From the NCBI GenBank assembly GCA_023525975.1, contig CM042023.1, positions 13,466,501-13,530,500 on the forward strand: 64,000 bases of DNA. The letters run 5' to 3'. The translations under genes and the position numbers were made by a program. Shown here piece by piece: positions 46,941 through 59,459 of the stretch (positions within the stretch are counted from its first letter, which is position 1; every line of letters begins with the position of its first letter). Source of the DNA: Smallanthus sonchifolius. Lineage: Eukaryota; Streptophyta; Magnoliopsida; Asterales; Asteraceae. Below the pieces are notes generated by a model. That model had not been told where the DNA came from and made no database searches. It saw only the letters and a list, made by a program, of their open reading frames with translations.

Positions 46941-48893
46941 TTACAAAAATATATAATTAAAATAAATAAACAAATAGTAAATGTGCCGCTCTTAAATTAA
47001 ATAGGCTGAGCTCGAGCTTAGGTGGGCTAAGCCTAACTCGGCTCGTTTACAATATATAGTTTATACCCATCTCGTCCATGATTTTAGAAAAAAAAAATTA
47101 ATTATAGGTTTTACGTGATTATTACTTCTTTAATTCAACGTTAAGAAAAGATTTGGATGCGTTTTAAAGTTTATATCTTAACTCAAACATCAATACCAAT
47201 GTACCAGTTTTCTTAAGTGTATTAGATATGTATTTAATTTTATAAATAAAATAGTTAATTGAAATAAGTTCTAATATAAATGAATATTGATTATTTTTAA
47301 TAGATTTGGTGCAATTATTTTGTTTATAGATTGGAATAAAACCAAATTTAATGTAAAGAAAATGATGTTTTTAAGCCAAATTTGATGTATATAGTAGAGA
47401 TAGACCCAACTTAACATATCCTTTAGAAATTTATATAGAAAAACACTAGCATCTTAATTATATTATATACCTATTAAACCTTTCATTATAAAATGAAAAC
47501 CAAATCATGTTTTTCTATACCTGACATCATAAAATCAAGCTACATCAAACCACATAAATATTCATACTCCTTGTATTTTTTTTTAAATAACGAGGACTGT
47601 TATGAATAAGTTCGTGAGTTCTGTTAATACTTTACTAACCAATAGAACCAAATTATAATGAAACTTATCAAACACAGATGATTTCTTATTTCATTTCATT
47701 TATTTTTTTTCTTCATCTTAGTTGATGTTTATTGTCGGTCATTTATAAAGATAACCCTATATCATTTTTAAATATAAAGAGAGTATTTTCTCATAATCAC
47801 CCTCTAAAATATCCCATCTGTACTAAAAGTTCAACTCTATAACTTTTGTATATTCAATTAACTTTACCTATATGTATGTTTTACCTTATACATCTAATGT
47901 AATTTTGTTAGTAATGACTAATAAATTATGTTACTTATTAATAACAATACTATAAATAAATTTAAAAAAAAAACTATTTATTATTTGCTCAATTTGTAGA
48001 TCTTGACGAGAACTTTATAATTAAAATTTTAGTCTAGAAAAAAAAATCGATTTTTCATTATCTTTTCTATTTCTACATTTAAACATAAAAGAATTAATAT
48101 AGAAGAACCTTTGACTTTAAAGTAGAGTCGATTCTGACCACCAAAAAAGTTGTTTATATTCGTAGTTCCACCTTTTTCTAACTTTTAATTGTTTTTATGT
48201 AAAATAAACAGATTTAAAAGACTAAATTACCCTCATAATAGGTTTTGCAAAAATATTTAAACGTGGGCTTATTTGGGCACACACACATCATCACAAACCT
48301 GTCCATAAACCCATGCATCCCTCTTTCTTCGCATACCTCTCCTGATTCAGGTTGGTTCACCGTTTCAACTATTTTTTTTTTTTTACTTTTTATATATTTT
48401 TTATTATTTTTTTCTTCTAAAATCTCTTACTTTACTAATTAATTAAATTAATTCTTGAATAAGTTTCCAAAATAATTTTCAAATTTATTGTTTTGTTGAC
48501 AGATTTCATTCCTCTTTTTCATATTCCCAAGAATGTTTACCTGGCTATTTCTTATTCTGGCACTTGTCTACCCCTTTTTACATATTTAATGTCGAAATAA
48601 TTTCCCACAAAATGCATCGATCTGACCCCTAATTTCACAAAACCCACTCATCTCACTTTCAATTCTTGTTGACTCTTTTGTAGGAAATAAAAGAAATTTG
48701 GGGCAAAAAAGTTGTACCAAGGTAAAATCTTTACACTCACAGAGCTCACGAGGTGTATTATATTGTGTTTGTTGCCTGTACCAATGCAAGATTCAATTTT
48801 GATAACTGATTTGCCTAATTTTCTATAAGGGTTTGTACTATTTTGTTTTTCTTTGTAAAAAAAATTAAAAAAGGAGGAATCTTGACGGTTAAC
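46228..48893. other. 3' UTR and intergenic region, including the ARID gene leader
   Basis: 46228 to about 46550 is probably the 3' UTR of the RHB1A-like gene. From 47070 to 48240 the DNA is AT-rich with no supported feature. The leader of the ARID-ELM2 gene should lie between about 48280 and 48893; CTGATTCAG|GTTGGTTC at 48350 is a candidate donor and GTTGACAG at about 48502 a candidate acceptor. Confidence 0.4.
46621..47065. repeat. AGCTCGAG-rich hAT-like MITE with internal (TA)n
   Basis: The left end TAGGGTGTAAATGAG opens a region with mirrored AGCTCGAGC/GCTCGAGCT and CGGCTCGTTTACA at the right. The core contains a long (TA)n tract (about 46895-46935). The right end is worn and no TSD is seen. 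Confidence 0.5.
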
Positions 48894-51800
48894 ATGGCCC
48901 ATTTATCTGAATTTAAAGATAAATCAGATGTTAGTAAGGTTAAGGTTCCTCAAGCTTGTAGGAATGATGGGTGGTTCTCTGTGAAAACTGATTTGTATGT
49001 TGAACTTGGAAGTAATGATAGATTGAGATCTTTGTTTGATCAAGTTCTTGCATATTTCTTGAAAGGGGTGTCTATAAATAAAGATGTAATTTGGGGGTTT
49101 CCACCTAGGCTTAGTGATGGTGTGGAGGCTGATTTGTTCACTTTGTTTTGGGTTGTGAGGAAGATAGGGGATTATGAGTTGGTTTCCAAGAATGGAATGT
49201 GGGAATTTGTTGCTGAGGAATGTGGGTTAGATATCACACACGTGGCGTCTTTGAAGCTCATATATATAAAGTATTTGAAAGAATTGGATCAGTGGTTGAC
49301 CCATGGAGGTTTCAAAGATGTGGAATTGGATAATGGGGATCTTGGTGTTCTTCAGAAGCTAGATTCGTTGTTTCACGAGTTGAAAGGGTGTAAATATTCT
49401 TTGTCTCGTGTCGGATTATCTGATAAGAAAGGGAAGTGTGTTGTTATAGAGTCTAGTGATAATGGGGGCACTGAGGAAAGAGGGTTTTCAAGAATCAACA
49501 ATGTCAATGAAAATGATGGTTTGGGTTTTGATATGGCTAAAACTGAAATGGGGGTTTCAAGAATCAATAATGCTGATGAAAAAGATGAAAAATTTGGTAG
49601 TTCGGATGAAAAAAGATCAGAATTCAAGAAAATGGATGTTTCGATGATCAAAGATGATGACGACAAAAGATTTGTGTTATGTCCTATCGATGTACTTAGT
49701 GTTCGATCCGGGATTAATGAACACACGGATACAAGTGATAACAACAATAACAGTGCGATACTTGCCAAGACTATTGACAAAAATGCAGTTAGTTCTAAGA
49801 AGAGGAGAAAGGAGGAATCTGTATCATTGTCGAAAATGCTAAATTGGGTAGCAAAAGCTGCAAGAAATCCACATGATGTCATGATCGGAAGCATACCAAA
49901 TAGTTCCAAGTGGCATAAATATAAGGGAAATGAAGTATGGAAGCAGGTTTTGTTGCTAAAAGAGACACTTTTTGCAAAACGAAATGTTGATTCGGGCAAT
50001 AAAGTGTATGGCTCGCAGGTATAACTTTCTTTCATTTTGTTTGATTGTCATGCTTAAATGATTATGCAAGTACTCTGCCTTTTATGGTTAAATCTTTACA
50101 TGAATGAAAGATAATTACATTAGTTTCATTGTTCTGTTATTTCATATCCTTTTATGTGGTAAGCCATATCATAAGCTAGTAAATGCGACATGTAGGACTG
50201 TAACGAGTTGAACCGAACGAGACCTTGTTCGTGTTCGTTTGTTAAGAATTCACATGAACACATAACCGAACGAAATTTCTTGTTCGTGTTCGTTCATTAA
50301 GAAAATGAATTTGTTTGTGTTCGTTTGTTAATTTCATAAACAAATGCAAATGAACACAAATTAACAAACAAACACAAACCAACATAATTACATAAAGGAA
50401 CACAAATAAACATATACAAATTTGAAAATAAGGATAATAAAGTAAATATTAAAAATTTGGAAGCCCTAATCGACTAGTTTAAATTAGATAATAAATATTA
50501 AAAATTAGAAAATATAAAAAGTTTAAATGTTAGTGAATTAGGGTGATCATTAAAATTAAAAAAATATAAAAAAACCTTTAATGAACGAACATAAACAAAC
50601 GTAAAGGAACCAACGTTTACAAACACATTATCAAACGTTCATGCACACAACGAACATGGCCTATGTTCATGTTCGTTCATTTAATTAATCGAACAAAATT
50701 CATTGTTCATGTTCGTTCATTTATTAAACGAACTTTCCGCCGAACGGTTCGCTGAACGTTCGGTTCGTCTACAACCCTAGCGACATGTGAACCTCAAGGA
50801 GTGGTGTAGTGGTAAGCACCTAATTCCCCTCTAGGAGAGGTCTCAGGTTCAAATCTTGCTTCTACTGGTTTCCTACCATAAGGCCATCTGCTTAGCGCAT
50901 GTTGCGATTTACCTGATCCCATTGGTTAGCAGGTACGGCGGGGTCCCGGAGTTTACTGGTAACGGGTTCTCATGGTCCCCAAAAAACGAAAAAATGGGAC
51001 ATGTAAACAACACATATCTTTTGTATATAATTGTATAAGCTCTTAGAGGCTTGCCAAAGAAAAAGAAATTTTACCATTTTAGAGGATGTCCCCATTTTTT
51101 TATTTGCAATTTTCAAAGGACCAAGAGAATGATTTCTGACATTAATTTGTCTTGTTCATAATATTCCACCATAGCATTATCAATTTATCATTTTGACTTT
51201 TGTTATTCAATAAATTCATGGAACAAAGTTGGTGTTTTTGAAATACGCAGAAGAAAAGACACATGATGCATCCTTCGATGTATGAAGACGATAAAATTCC
51301 CTTTCACCTATCTTCCAAAAGAATGAGATGCAGCCAAAGGGTCAGTTCTGTAAAATCATGCTCATGTCCAGGCTGTACTTCTTGTTCATCTTCTCGGAAC
51401 AAACGTGTCAAAAAGACCCCTCAAATCTTGGAGACTGTTGAGATACAAGATGACCCGTGTGAAGATCAAGAAACAGAAAGCGTTAATGTAGGAGCAGAAG
51501 TACCTGAATGGACAGGTTTTGTTTATGAGAGTGATCCTAAGTGGCTCGGTACTCGGATGTGGCCCCCACCAGAGGACAAAAATGGAAAACATGAAGCCGA
51601 TCGTGTAGTGATCGGGAAAGGAAGACAAAGTTCGTGTACGTGTCTGATTCCCAGGTCTGCTGACTGTGTGAGGTTTCATATTGCTGAGAATAGGACGAAA
51701 GTCAAACACACTCTCGGTCAACTTTTCTATAAATGGAAGTTTCACCATATGGGCGAAGAAGCTGCACTTTCTTCATGGAGTCTAGAAGAGGAAACCGAAT

Positions 51801-52135
51801 TCAAAAGTTTGGTAATCAAAGCAAGGCAAGAATTGACTGATAAAAGCAAATCAAGACACGAAATCATGAGCAATTTCTGGAGAAGAGCTTCTGAGTCAAT
51901 TCCTTCCAAAACAAAAGGTGTATTGGTCAGCTATTACTTTAATGTTTTTGTCCTTAGACGAAGAAGTTACCAAAATCGCGTTATGCCCGAGAATATAGAT
52001 AGTGATGATGATGAACAGGAGGTGGGGCACGAAAAGATCGATGCTTTATCCATAAAATGCTCCAAGAATACACCCTGCAAGAATCAAGAATTAAGAATCA
52101 TGAATCTTGATGGGATGGATTCTGTGCACTTATAA
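48894..52135 (+). CDS. ARID-ELM2-SANT domain chromatin protein
   Basis: Exons 48894-50018 and 51251-52135 (GT-AG, phase 0) give 669 residues. The ATG in AACATGGCC follows an in-frame open stretch without another ATG. An ARID/BRIGHT DNA-binding domain lies at about 42-135 (RLRSLFDQVLAYFL, VIWGFPP, LFWVVRKIGDYELVSKNGMW, LKLIYIKYLKELD). A Ser/Asp/Lys-rich linker follows, with an internal imperfect repeat RGFSRINNVNENDG / MGVSRINNADEKDE and a basic KKRRKEE cluster. Exon 2 has a Cys-rich patch (CSCPGCTSC), an ELM2 region (about 459-530, VPEWTGFVYESDPKWLGTRMWPP) and a SANT-like helix block (about 551-610, WSLEEETEFKSLVIKARQEL). The architecture matches Arabidopsis AT2G46040/AT4G11400-type nuclear proteins; ELM2-SANT modules usually contact histone deacetylases. 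The 1.2-kb intron holds a hAT MITE and a SINE side by side. Confidence 0.93.
50193..50779. mobile_element. hAT-type MITE in the ARID gene intron
   Basis: The ends TAGGACTGTAACGAG and the inverse CGTCTACAACCCTA, with GCGACATG on both sides (50185-50192 and 50780-50787), make a perfect 8-bp TSD. The interior is dense in GTTCGTGTTCGTT and AACGAACATAAAC words in inverted orientation, with no ORF. The element is 587 bp. Relics of the same family are at 40.1-40.6 and 59.1 kb. Confidence 0.93.
50793..50997 (+). mobile_element. tRNA-derived SINE in the ARID gene intron
   Basis: A Pol III box A, TGGTGTAGTGG, lies at 50802-50812 and a box B, GGTTCAAATCT, at 50846-50856, at the spacing expected for a tRNA-like head. 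The tail ends in A-rich CCCCAAAAAACGAAAAAAT. The flanks GACATGTGAAC (50782-50792) and GACATGTAAAC (50998-51008) are an 11-bp TSD with one change. The left TSD overlaps the right TSD of the neighbouring hAT MITE, so the SINE landed after it. Confidence 0.9.
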
Positions 52136-52646
52136 CCAAAGATCCATGCTTTATCTGTCAAATGCTTTGGAAATGCGCATGGCGCCGATCTTTTGAATCT
52201 TGATGGGGTAGTTGTGTGCATATTTGCAAACCAATGTTAACCAGTTTTGTTGTGTAGAATGTAATTTTGAGAATGTTATGAAAGACCTTGGTACTAGGTA
52301 CAATCATGTGTTATGTTAGTTGTTTTGGTTTCTTTGTGGTTTAAAGGTGTCACCATTTTAAGAATCTTTGTTTTCTAGCTTTTGGTTATATCTTTTCTTT
52401 GCTGAAACTTATGCTTGTTACAATGGTTACTCATCTTCAATAGATATGCAATATCAGTACATACAATTTGTATAATTAACTATGTTTAATTTTATGCTGC
52501 GGTCGACATTAACCTAGCTTACAAGTATTTATAAAGGTATACAACCCAAAACAAAAATCATGAAACCGCGAAGATGATATTATCCGGTAATTCGATAAAA
52601 CTCCATACATGTCAAGATTCAAGAATCCATAAATGACATGAAAATG

Positions 52647-54032
52647 TCAAGAAGAAGTCAACTTCAAGTAGGTTTGAATAATGTCATCCTGAGAAAGATC
52701 AGTGTAATACCCTTTCCCAACTGTCACACCCGCCTCTGTTCCTAGCTGTTCAACCGCACCCTGAACTTGATCACCACCAACCTCACTCGGTTCAAGCAGA
52801 TTACAAGCCACCTCAATGACATCATCATGAACCAGAGCCATTGACTGAACTGATGCAAGCCCACCGCCTCTTCCACTTACCCTCTTTGCAATTCTGCGAA
52901 CTGTCCCAATGTCGGTGCAATACACAGGCACATTGTAGTTATCAACCCATCTGGTTGCTCCTATGACAACCACACCCTTGGCTTTCACCGCTTGGGCTGG
53001 ACCTTCATCTGGTTCAAGTGGTAGGACTCCTGACTGTAGCCCACCTGACCATTGGTGACCAGTCGCATTTGGCTTGAAGTAGCCGAGTTCCCTCCTGATG
53101 GCATCCAGTGATCTTTGTTCTTTATGAGCAGCTCCATATATGTAGGTAGGGACTGCGGCCCATGCTCATGAACATTAGCATGAATTTTACAGATAAACTA
53201 AATAAAGTAGGGTGAAGAATGGCTCGTGTTCGAGAGTTCGCAGGTCGAACATACATGAACTCAAAAATTTGAAACCAACCCGAAAATCGTGTTGAAGACA
53301 TGAACCTAAACACGACACGAGTTTTCGTGGGTTGACACAAACAGGACGGCTTAACTTGAAATTTTAATTTACTTTATTATTTTGCATATTAATAGTCTAA
53401 AGTTACAAAAAATTTTATATAAGAATTATGTTTAAACTACTCTTTTATCTTTTAAATTTTTACATAAACCGTAATGCACATTTAAAAGATTAAGTATAAA
53501 ACTAAATGGGTTAAACAGATCAATCCGCAAACAACCTCAACAAAACCCGTTTAGCTAATCGTGTTTGCGGGTCGATCCGAAACTAACCCGAATCCGTTTA
53601 AACTAAACTTAAACCCACAAACTTCGTGTTAGGTTTCAGAATTTCACCACTAGGAAAGAAATTAAGCAAACCTTTGAGTATGGAGGCAACATCTTTAGCA
53701 AGAGCTCTGGCAACTTGTTGAAGAGATGTTGAAGCTAATGGATGGAAACAAATATGGTCAACAACACCAAGACGAGGATGAGTTCCAGTATGCAAGTCAA
53801 AATCAATGGCTTCAAAAGCCGCTTTGACCATTGAGAAGACCGCATTCTTGGAAGAATGTGATGAGTTGGAGACAAGGGTGTATCCTACTCTGTTGTAAGT
53901 CTCATCTTCAAACTTATTAACAATGGCGGCCTCGGGAAATAGTTTGGCGGCTCGTTCAATCGACTCCAGAGCAGCCTTGTTTCGTGTCTCGGAGATGTAA
54001 ACTTTACAACAAGAAAGCGTGGATTGAAGCAT
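52647..54032 (-). CDS. Formiminotransferase-like protein, copy 1
   Basis: Exons on the minus strand 54032-53672 and 53152-52647 (GT-AG, in phase) give 288 residues. The product resembles plant one-domain proteins related to the formiminotransferase half of FTCD (Arabidopsis AT2G20830 type), which bind folate; the plant reaction is not well defined. Key blocks are CCKVYISETRNKAALESIER, NKFEDETYNRVGYT, HPRLGVVDHICFHPL (its His aligns with the catalytic His of formiminotransferase), GLASVQSMALVHDD, EVACNLLEP and GKGYYTDL. I chose ATG 54032 because CATTGTTCTTCCAG just before it looks like an intron acceptor; ATG 54113 would add 27 unrelated residues. It lacks three residues (near QQVARAL) present in copy 2. 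The intron holds a GGTTTAAACGGA-type repeat. Confidence 0.9.
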
Positions 54033-54113
54033 TTCTGGAAGAACAATGAGTAAGGTTGTTTGGTAGATTTGCCCAAGATTGTGTTTTTTGTGGGTGGGAG
54101 TATTCCTATCCAT

Positions 54114-54504
54114 ACAAAATCCTTCAAAAGTTCGTCAAACTAGGAGGGTGTAATAAGTGTATAGATACGCTTCACCATATTAATTAGAGTAAATTACAAA
54201 TTATTTCATTTTACTTTATATAAAATTACACGTTATGTTATTTGACTTCAAAAATTACATTTTTTTAAAACCTTTACACATATTAAATCTTTTCCACTAA
54301 CTAGTATTATATTTTTCTATTAATTTCAGTCACATGCCTTGCACATTAAGACATATTTGTCATTTTACCCATAAAAGACTATTTGTGTAATTTATTTAAA
54401 TAACAAAAAATTAAAAACCTCTATCTCCCCCAACATTACGGTTTTTACATCCAATTTGTTAGCCACCCCTCTCAAAATCATGGAACAGAAAGACTTGAAA
54501 CATA
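54114..54504. other. Upstream region of formiminotransferase copy 1
   Basis: AT-rich. AGAGTAAATTACA near 54185 and TTTGTGTAATTTA near 54395 are opposed ends of a worn GAGTTAATTAC-type MITE. No promoter motif can be called. Confidence 0.35.
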
Positions 54505-55002
54505 GGGGGTGTTTGTGATTGAGTTTGAAAATGACTTATTGGCATGCAGGGGCGAACCTACCCTTAGGGTAGGGGTAGCACGCGCAGTGCAATTTTTTTT
54601 ACGGTTTTATGTATCCGGTTACCCCTCAAATTTTTTTAAAAGCTCAACACTTCATAAAAAGTCTAAAATTTTATAAAAAAAACCCAATACTTTATAAAAA
54701 GTCCCCACATTTTATTAAAGATTTTGAGGTATTGGGGTTTTAATAAAACATTTGGGCTTTAGCCAGCCTTTTTTATGACTTTTTTATTATAAAATTACCA
54801 ATCTACCCACCCTTACCCTACAATAAATATAAGTTAAGCCAAACACTTTTTAAAAAACAACTTATTAACTTATTGGCTTTTCGCACCACAAAAGCTAATC
54901 CAAACACTTTTTTAAAAACTTATTTTGAAAAAGTCATAAATCATTAAACACTTTTAACAAAAAAACACTTTTAGAGTTAAATAAGCAATCCCAAACACCC
55001 TC
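54505..55002. mobile_element. Small element with GGGTGTTTG-GATTG ends
   Basis: GGGGGTGTTTGTGATTGAG at the left and CAATCCCAAACACCCTCC at the right are inverted. Subterminal AATAAGTTAATAAG-like words match the element at 19.8-21.3 kb, so both belong to one family. A CAGGGGCGAACCTACCC start at about 54548 may be a second insertion. No TSD was resolved. Confidence 0.6.
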
Positions 55003-56336
55003 CTTATCACTCATCTTCGGAGGACAAAGAGAAAGAAACCTTCTGTTCATAAGACAAACACACATCCTGTTCAGAATAGTCTCTGATACAGATTCCGATG
55101 TGAAACCAAAACAGGAGCCGAAGAAAACCCTAACTGCACATCGGTAGACCGCCAACAAACCTCAAGCTCTAGTTCGATCTTCATCAGAAACAGAAGAATT
55201 GGGTTCTGAAACTGAAACCTATTCTGATTCCGATTCACCACAAGCTCCAGATCTATCTTCATCCGAAACGGAATAATCAGCTCTGGTGCCGATTCCAAGA
55301 ATATAACCATGTTTTAATTTCAGTTTTTGCTTTGCTTATAACCAGTGTTCCCGAGTCTCACTTAAGGAGGGAAAAGAAAGGAAGGGGAAGGAAACATTGT
55401 TCCAGAGTTTTTTTTAAGGGGGAAAAGAAAACAAATGGGAGGAAGAGTGTTCAAGAGTTTTTTTTAAGAAGAGAAATGGACGAAAATGAAGGGAAAACAA
55501 GCCTTATCTTCATCATTTCAAATTGGAGTGATTTGAAGAGAAAGAAAAAAAAAGAAAAAAAAAAGAAGAAGGAATAATTTCTTTTCTTATCTTCTCTCCC
55601 TTTTAGTAAACTCGGGAATACAACTTTAAATCTCTAGAATTACTGGTAGACATTAAAGTTCATTACTTTCACTTTTAACCCTATAAACCAACTTTTTTTT
55701 TGACAATTTTTTGTCTCTTTTATTAAATGATAAAAAATTAACCGATGAGTTCACGTCACAAAAGATTATTTATTATTAAATATAAGCATTCAAATTTTTA
55801 CTACAGAAAATTGAAATGTTACATTTGTAGAAATTATTCAAGAGAAAAACAATTATACACACACATGAGAGTCGCATAGACGTTTAAACTTATCATCATG
55901 TTATCTAATGCTCGAAATAGAACAAAAGGTCACTTTCAACCCTATGACCCGTTTAACAGTGCTTTCAGAATCGCATCGGACCGGAGGTCAGACTGTGAAC
56001 CGGACATATAACTGGTCCGGTTGTGTGTAGTTGAACCGACCAGTTACCGGTCGGACCGGATTTCAAACTTTTTTTTATTTTTTATTTTTTCATTCAAAAT
56101 CTCATTTTCTGATTAATTTAGTATTTGAAGTTACATATTTTATTTATTTAAACCTTTATATGTCACTAAAATTGTAAATTTACATAAAATAAAAAACGTT
56201 TTTATATTTCGTATCTATATAAATAGTTTTAAATTTTATATTATTTATAACGTCATCCGTTTCTTAAATTCGGCCCGACTGGTCCGATCAATAAAAAAAG
56301 AATAACTTTTGTCTTTTATAGAGCTCTTTGGTTTTT
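55003..56336. other. Spacer with coding-like fragment and purine-rich patch, no gene
   Basis: 55010-55310 has balanced base composition and GATTCCGAT repeats like a captured exon, but no frame continues. 55345-55615 is a purine-rich block bounded by TTCCCGAGT and ACTCGGGAA, perhaps a small MITE; its 81-codon frame is low-complexity Lys/Glu. 55930-56290 has CCGGACCGGT-type words of another worn MITE. Confidence 0.4.
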
Positions 56337-56352
56337 ATAATTATGAAATAGT

Positions 56353-56571
56353 TTTTTTTAACGGCAACACCTAGATATTTTAGGATAATTGAGTTTCTTC
56401 GGGGCAACACCTAGAACATCCAGGGCAGCCCACCACAAGAGGACCCCCCCCCCCCAACTGGGTAAATCCCCTGACATGATCACAGACCATTTTTTTGCTG
56501 TTGTCATGATTCGAACCCAAGACCTCCACTATAAAAAATATTAGGGCTACCATTGCACCAAATGACCAACG
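56353..56571 (-). mobile_element. tRNA-derived SINE
   Basis: On the minus strand, box A TTGGTGCAATGGTAG (about 56550-56563) and box B GGGTTCGAATCATG (about 56507-56520) form a tRNA-like head. The sequence ends in an A-run (T-run on plus at 56353). Flanks ATAATTATGAAATAGT (56337-56352) and ATAATCATGAAATAGT (56572-56587) are a 16-bp TSD with one change. Confidence 0.92.
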
Positions 56572-57239
56572 ATAATCATGAAATAGTCAAATCTAAGGTT
56601 GTGGATATATATGTATGCATGTATTTATGGCCCACTTAACACCACTTAACATTATGAAGTTTGTTTGGCAATCAACGTCTAATAAATTATTATGAGATGG
56701 ATGTGTTCATAAAGGAGGGAGACAAATCATTTGCTTAATGTACAACACAAATATAGTATGGCCTCCATTTTATATGCCCCAAAATTAACATAACGTTTCA
56801 GTATTTCATCAAAGGCAAATAGTATAAAATTACAAAATATTTATACTTTTGTTTCGTGCCTAATTTGATTCTAATGTGATAAAAGTATGGGTTTTTTTAA
56901 AATTTTTCATATTTCTTTTTTTGTTAGATCATTGTTAATAAAAAATATGCCTAGTTAGCATCGAAGATTTGCAATAGCGCGATGGAGAGTCTTTTAGGAT
57001 GGTTAAGAGCTCCCTTTATAGAGGAAGTTCGGGTCAACGCTAATGGGTTGATCAAGGATTATCCGAGCCCACCGAGCGAGGCCTAGAATAAAAGTACCAT
57101 GAACACTTTTAAACCTATAATTTAACTAAAATTACAACTCATCATCCTTATAACTTAACTAAAAAATCACTATTCCCTAAATTTATCTCTCATTTTTTAA
57201 AACCTCCCAAATCTCATTCTCCATCCTTATCTTTATATA

Positions 57240-57670
57240 TATATATATATATAGGGTTAGGTTTAAATAAGAACTCATAAATACTTAAGAACTCGACAAA
57301 AAACCAATTAAAACCATTTTTTTTGTTTTCACTATTTTTATTATTAAAATATAACATAAAAGTTTATTTATCTGTTCAATTAATTCATCACTTCTCTCTA
57401 AATTATTCTTAAAAAAATTTATATACATATATAAATGGTAAACATTTACACATGTGTAAGTGGTAAACTTACACAAGTGTATATTTTTTTTAATATATGA
57501 AGACATGTAAATTTCTATATATAAATTCATTTTTTATGTTGTATTTTAATAATAAAAATAGTAAAAACAAAAAAAATGGTTTTGATTGGATTTTTGACGA
57601 GTTCTCGTGAGTTCTCAAAATATTTAAGAGTTCTCAAATGATCCATTGCATATATATATATATATATATA
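57240..57670. mobile_element. Foldback MITE set in (TA)n
   Basis: Arms of about 110 bp are inverted copies: AAGAACTCGACAAAAAA and AAAACCATTTTTTTTGTTTT on the left, and AAAACAAAAAAAATGGTTTT and TTTTTGACGAGTTCTC on the right. Both ends are flanked by (TA)n runs (about 57237-57254 and 57650-57670), consistent with a TA target. A short loop with GTAAACATTTACACATG lies between. The element is non-coding; the ORF across it is an artefact of AT-rich sequence. Confidence 0.85.
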
Positions 57671-59459
57671 TTTATAAATCTCTTTCTCTTTCTTCCATTT
57701 ACACTCTTAAGTAATAACTATTTTGTCTCATTATCTTTTTCTTTTAAAATTGATTTGTGATAATTTTTTATAGGACGGGTCCATTTGAAAATGGTCATTT
57801 TGGTTCGGGTTAGGGACAGACTGATTTAAAAAGCAACTAAATTTATAGATTAAGCATCCAAATGTAATGAATCTAAAGATCGCAATGTTTACAAACTTCT
57901 TAAAGATTTTAAATAAAACTCAACATGAGGGACATCTAACTCCTCTGACACAGAGAACATAAAGACTAGGATTAGATGCTTAAATAACGACTCGTGTGCT
58001 TTTACGAAAGAAGGAGCTCGCAGACATTTAACAAAGGATTATGTTGGTGTTATGCGCTATCTCAACTTCTAGATCTAGTAGTACAAGCTCGAATATGATC
58101 TTTAAGAATAGCATAAATGGAGCTCCTCTAAGGCGGAACGCTCCCCTACCGATGTATTTTTACATCTCACAGCTTCGGCAGGTCGCTTAGCCCCGTTCAT
58201 CTTCGGCGCAAGATTTCGCTTTCGATAGATCGTAACCATTGACATATTGCTTTTGATATGTTCACAAACTTCGCCTCCGATATATAATCACCTCTCTTTA
58301 ACAATTAATTTTGAGTAATCATTCAAATAAAAAATTAAATTATAAAGTAAATGTGAATTTATGTAACTTGTAAAAATTTTAAATAAAAGGAATCCAAACA
58401 TTTAAAGTTTAAATTAATAACTATAATTTTCAAAAAAAATATAGTAAATAGTTAATAAGTTTCTCCTCCTCTCTATTTTCGGTGGCCTTTCCAGCACCTC
58501 GTCCCTCCGATTTTTCGCTCAGTAGTGTTAATTTATACGTATTCGGCAGAAAATTTTATAGTTTCAGCACCCTCTGATAGGAAAAAAAACCCCGCCCCCC
58601 TGTGCTTTTCTTCAAGCTCCGCCACTGCACACACACTAAAATTCACCTAGTTACGGTTTTTTTTTTCACAACTACTTTCTACGAGCCAACTTTGATAGAT
58701 CATCTCCTCATCCTCCGGCCTTTTTCATCACCCCATCCTCCACCGTGATTTTCTACCATTTCTAACGAGCCTTCAAAAAATCATTGTTGTCAAAGAACCC
58801 TGAGCCTCACATGTTGTTACATGACAATTGTTTAAGGTGTTTCCACCGTCTACACAACGTTTAAGTTACCGTCACGCCTTTTATTTTGGCCTAGGAACAA
58901 CATCAATGTATCAAACATATCAAGATTGATATCAACTTTGTGCAAGAAAAAGGGAAGATGGGTCAGTTATGCATATAAATTATTCTTGCTCCAGTTTAAA
59001 TGTTCGTCTTCTACCGTTCAAACTAGGAAGGTGTAATAATTCTATTATAGATATATTTATCTTCTTGATGTATACATATGCAATTTTTAGGCCTAGTGAA
59101 CTGTTCATAAACCGTTTGACGGAAAGTTTGTTTATGTTCGCTCATTTAATTAAACCAACGAAAATGAACACATGTCTCGTTCATTAATTTACATTTGTCT
59201 ATGTTCGTTTGCGTGTCGGGTTGGCTCGTCTCTTTTTCAAAATAGGCTAGGGCCTCCAAATTTATTTCATTAACTTTTTATTGCAAATAATTGATTCCGT
59301 TGGGTCTTGGCTGTTTCCTAATTGTTGTAGAATATATTCTGAATTAACAACACGTGAACAATATTCACTTCAACAATGACATGAAAGTGATCAACTTTGT
59401 TCTTATTATTCACATAACATTTTGCAATTTGTTTGATTCAAGCTTCTTGTGCCTTTGAA
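57671..59459. other. Spacer between the formiminotransferase copies, no gene
   Basis: 58040-58280 has CTTCGGCGCAAG and TTCGATAGATCG words suggesting an unrecognised LTR fragment. 58470-58640 contains TCCGATTTTTCGCTCAGTAG and AAGCTCCGCCACTGC, like the end of a hAT element. 59085-59225 is a relic of the GTTCGTTCA MITE family. Upstream of copy 2 no core promoter stands out. Confidence 0.35.

Noticed and set aside
49373..50035. A 220-codon minus-strand ORF
   Set aside because: It is the antisense shadow of ARID gene exon 1, which has strong domain support on the plus strand.
50799..50870. Possible tRNA gene
   Set aside because: Boxes A and B are present but no cloverleaf can be completed, and the TSD and A-rich tail show a SINE.
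54033..54113. N-terminal extension of formiminotransferase copy 1 from ATG 54113
   Set aside because: The added residues match nothing in the family, and an acceptor-like CTTCCAG lies immediately before ATG 54032.
55332..55577. An 81-codon Lys/Glu-rich ORF
   Set aside because: Produced by a purine-rich repeat between inverted TTCCCGAG ends; no protein character beyond base composition.
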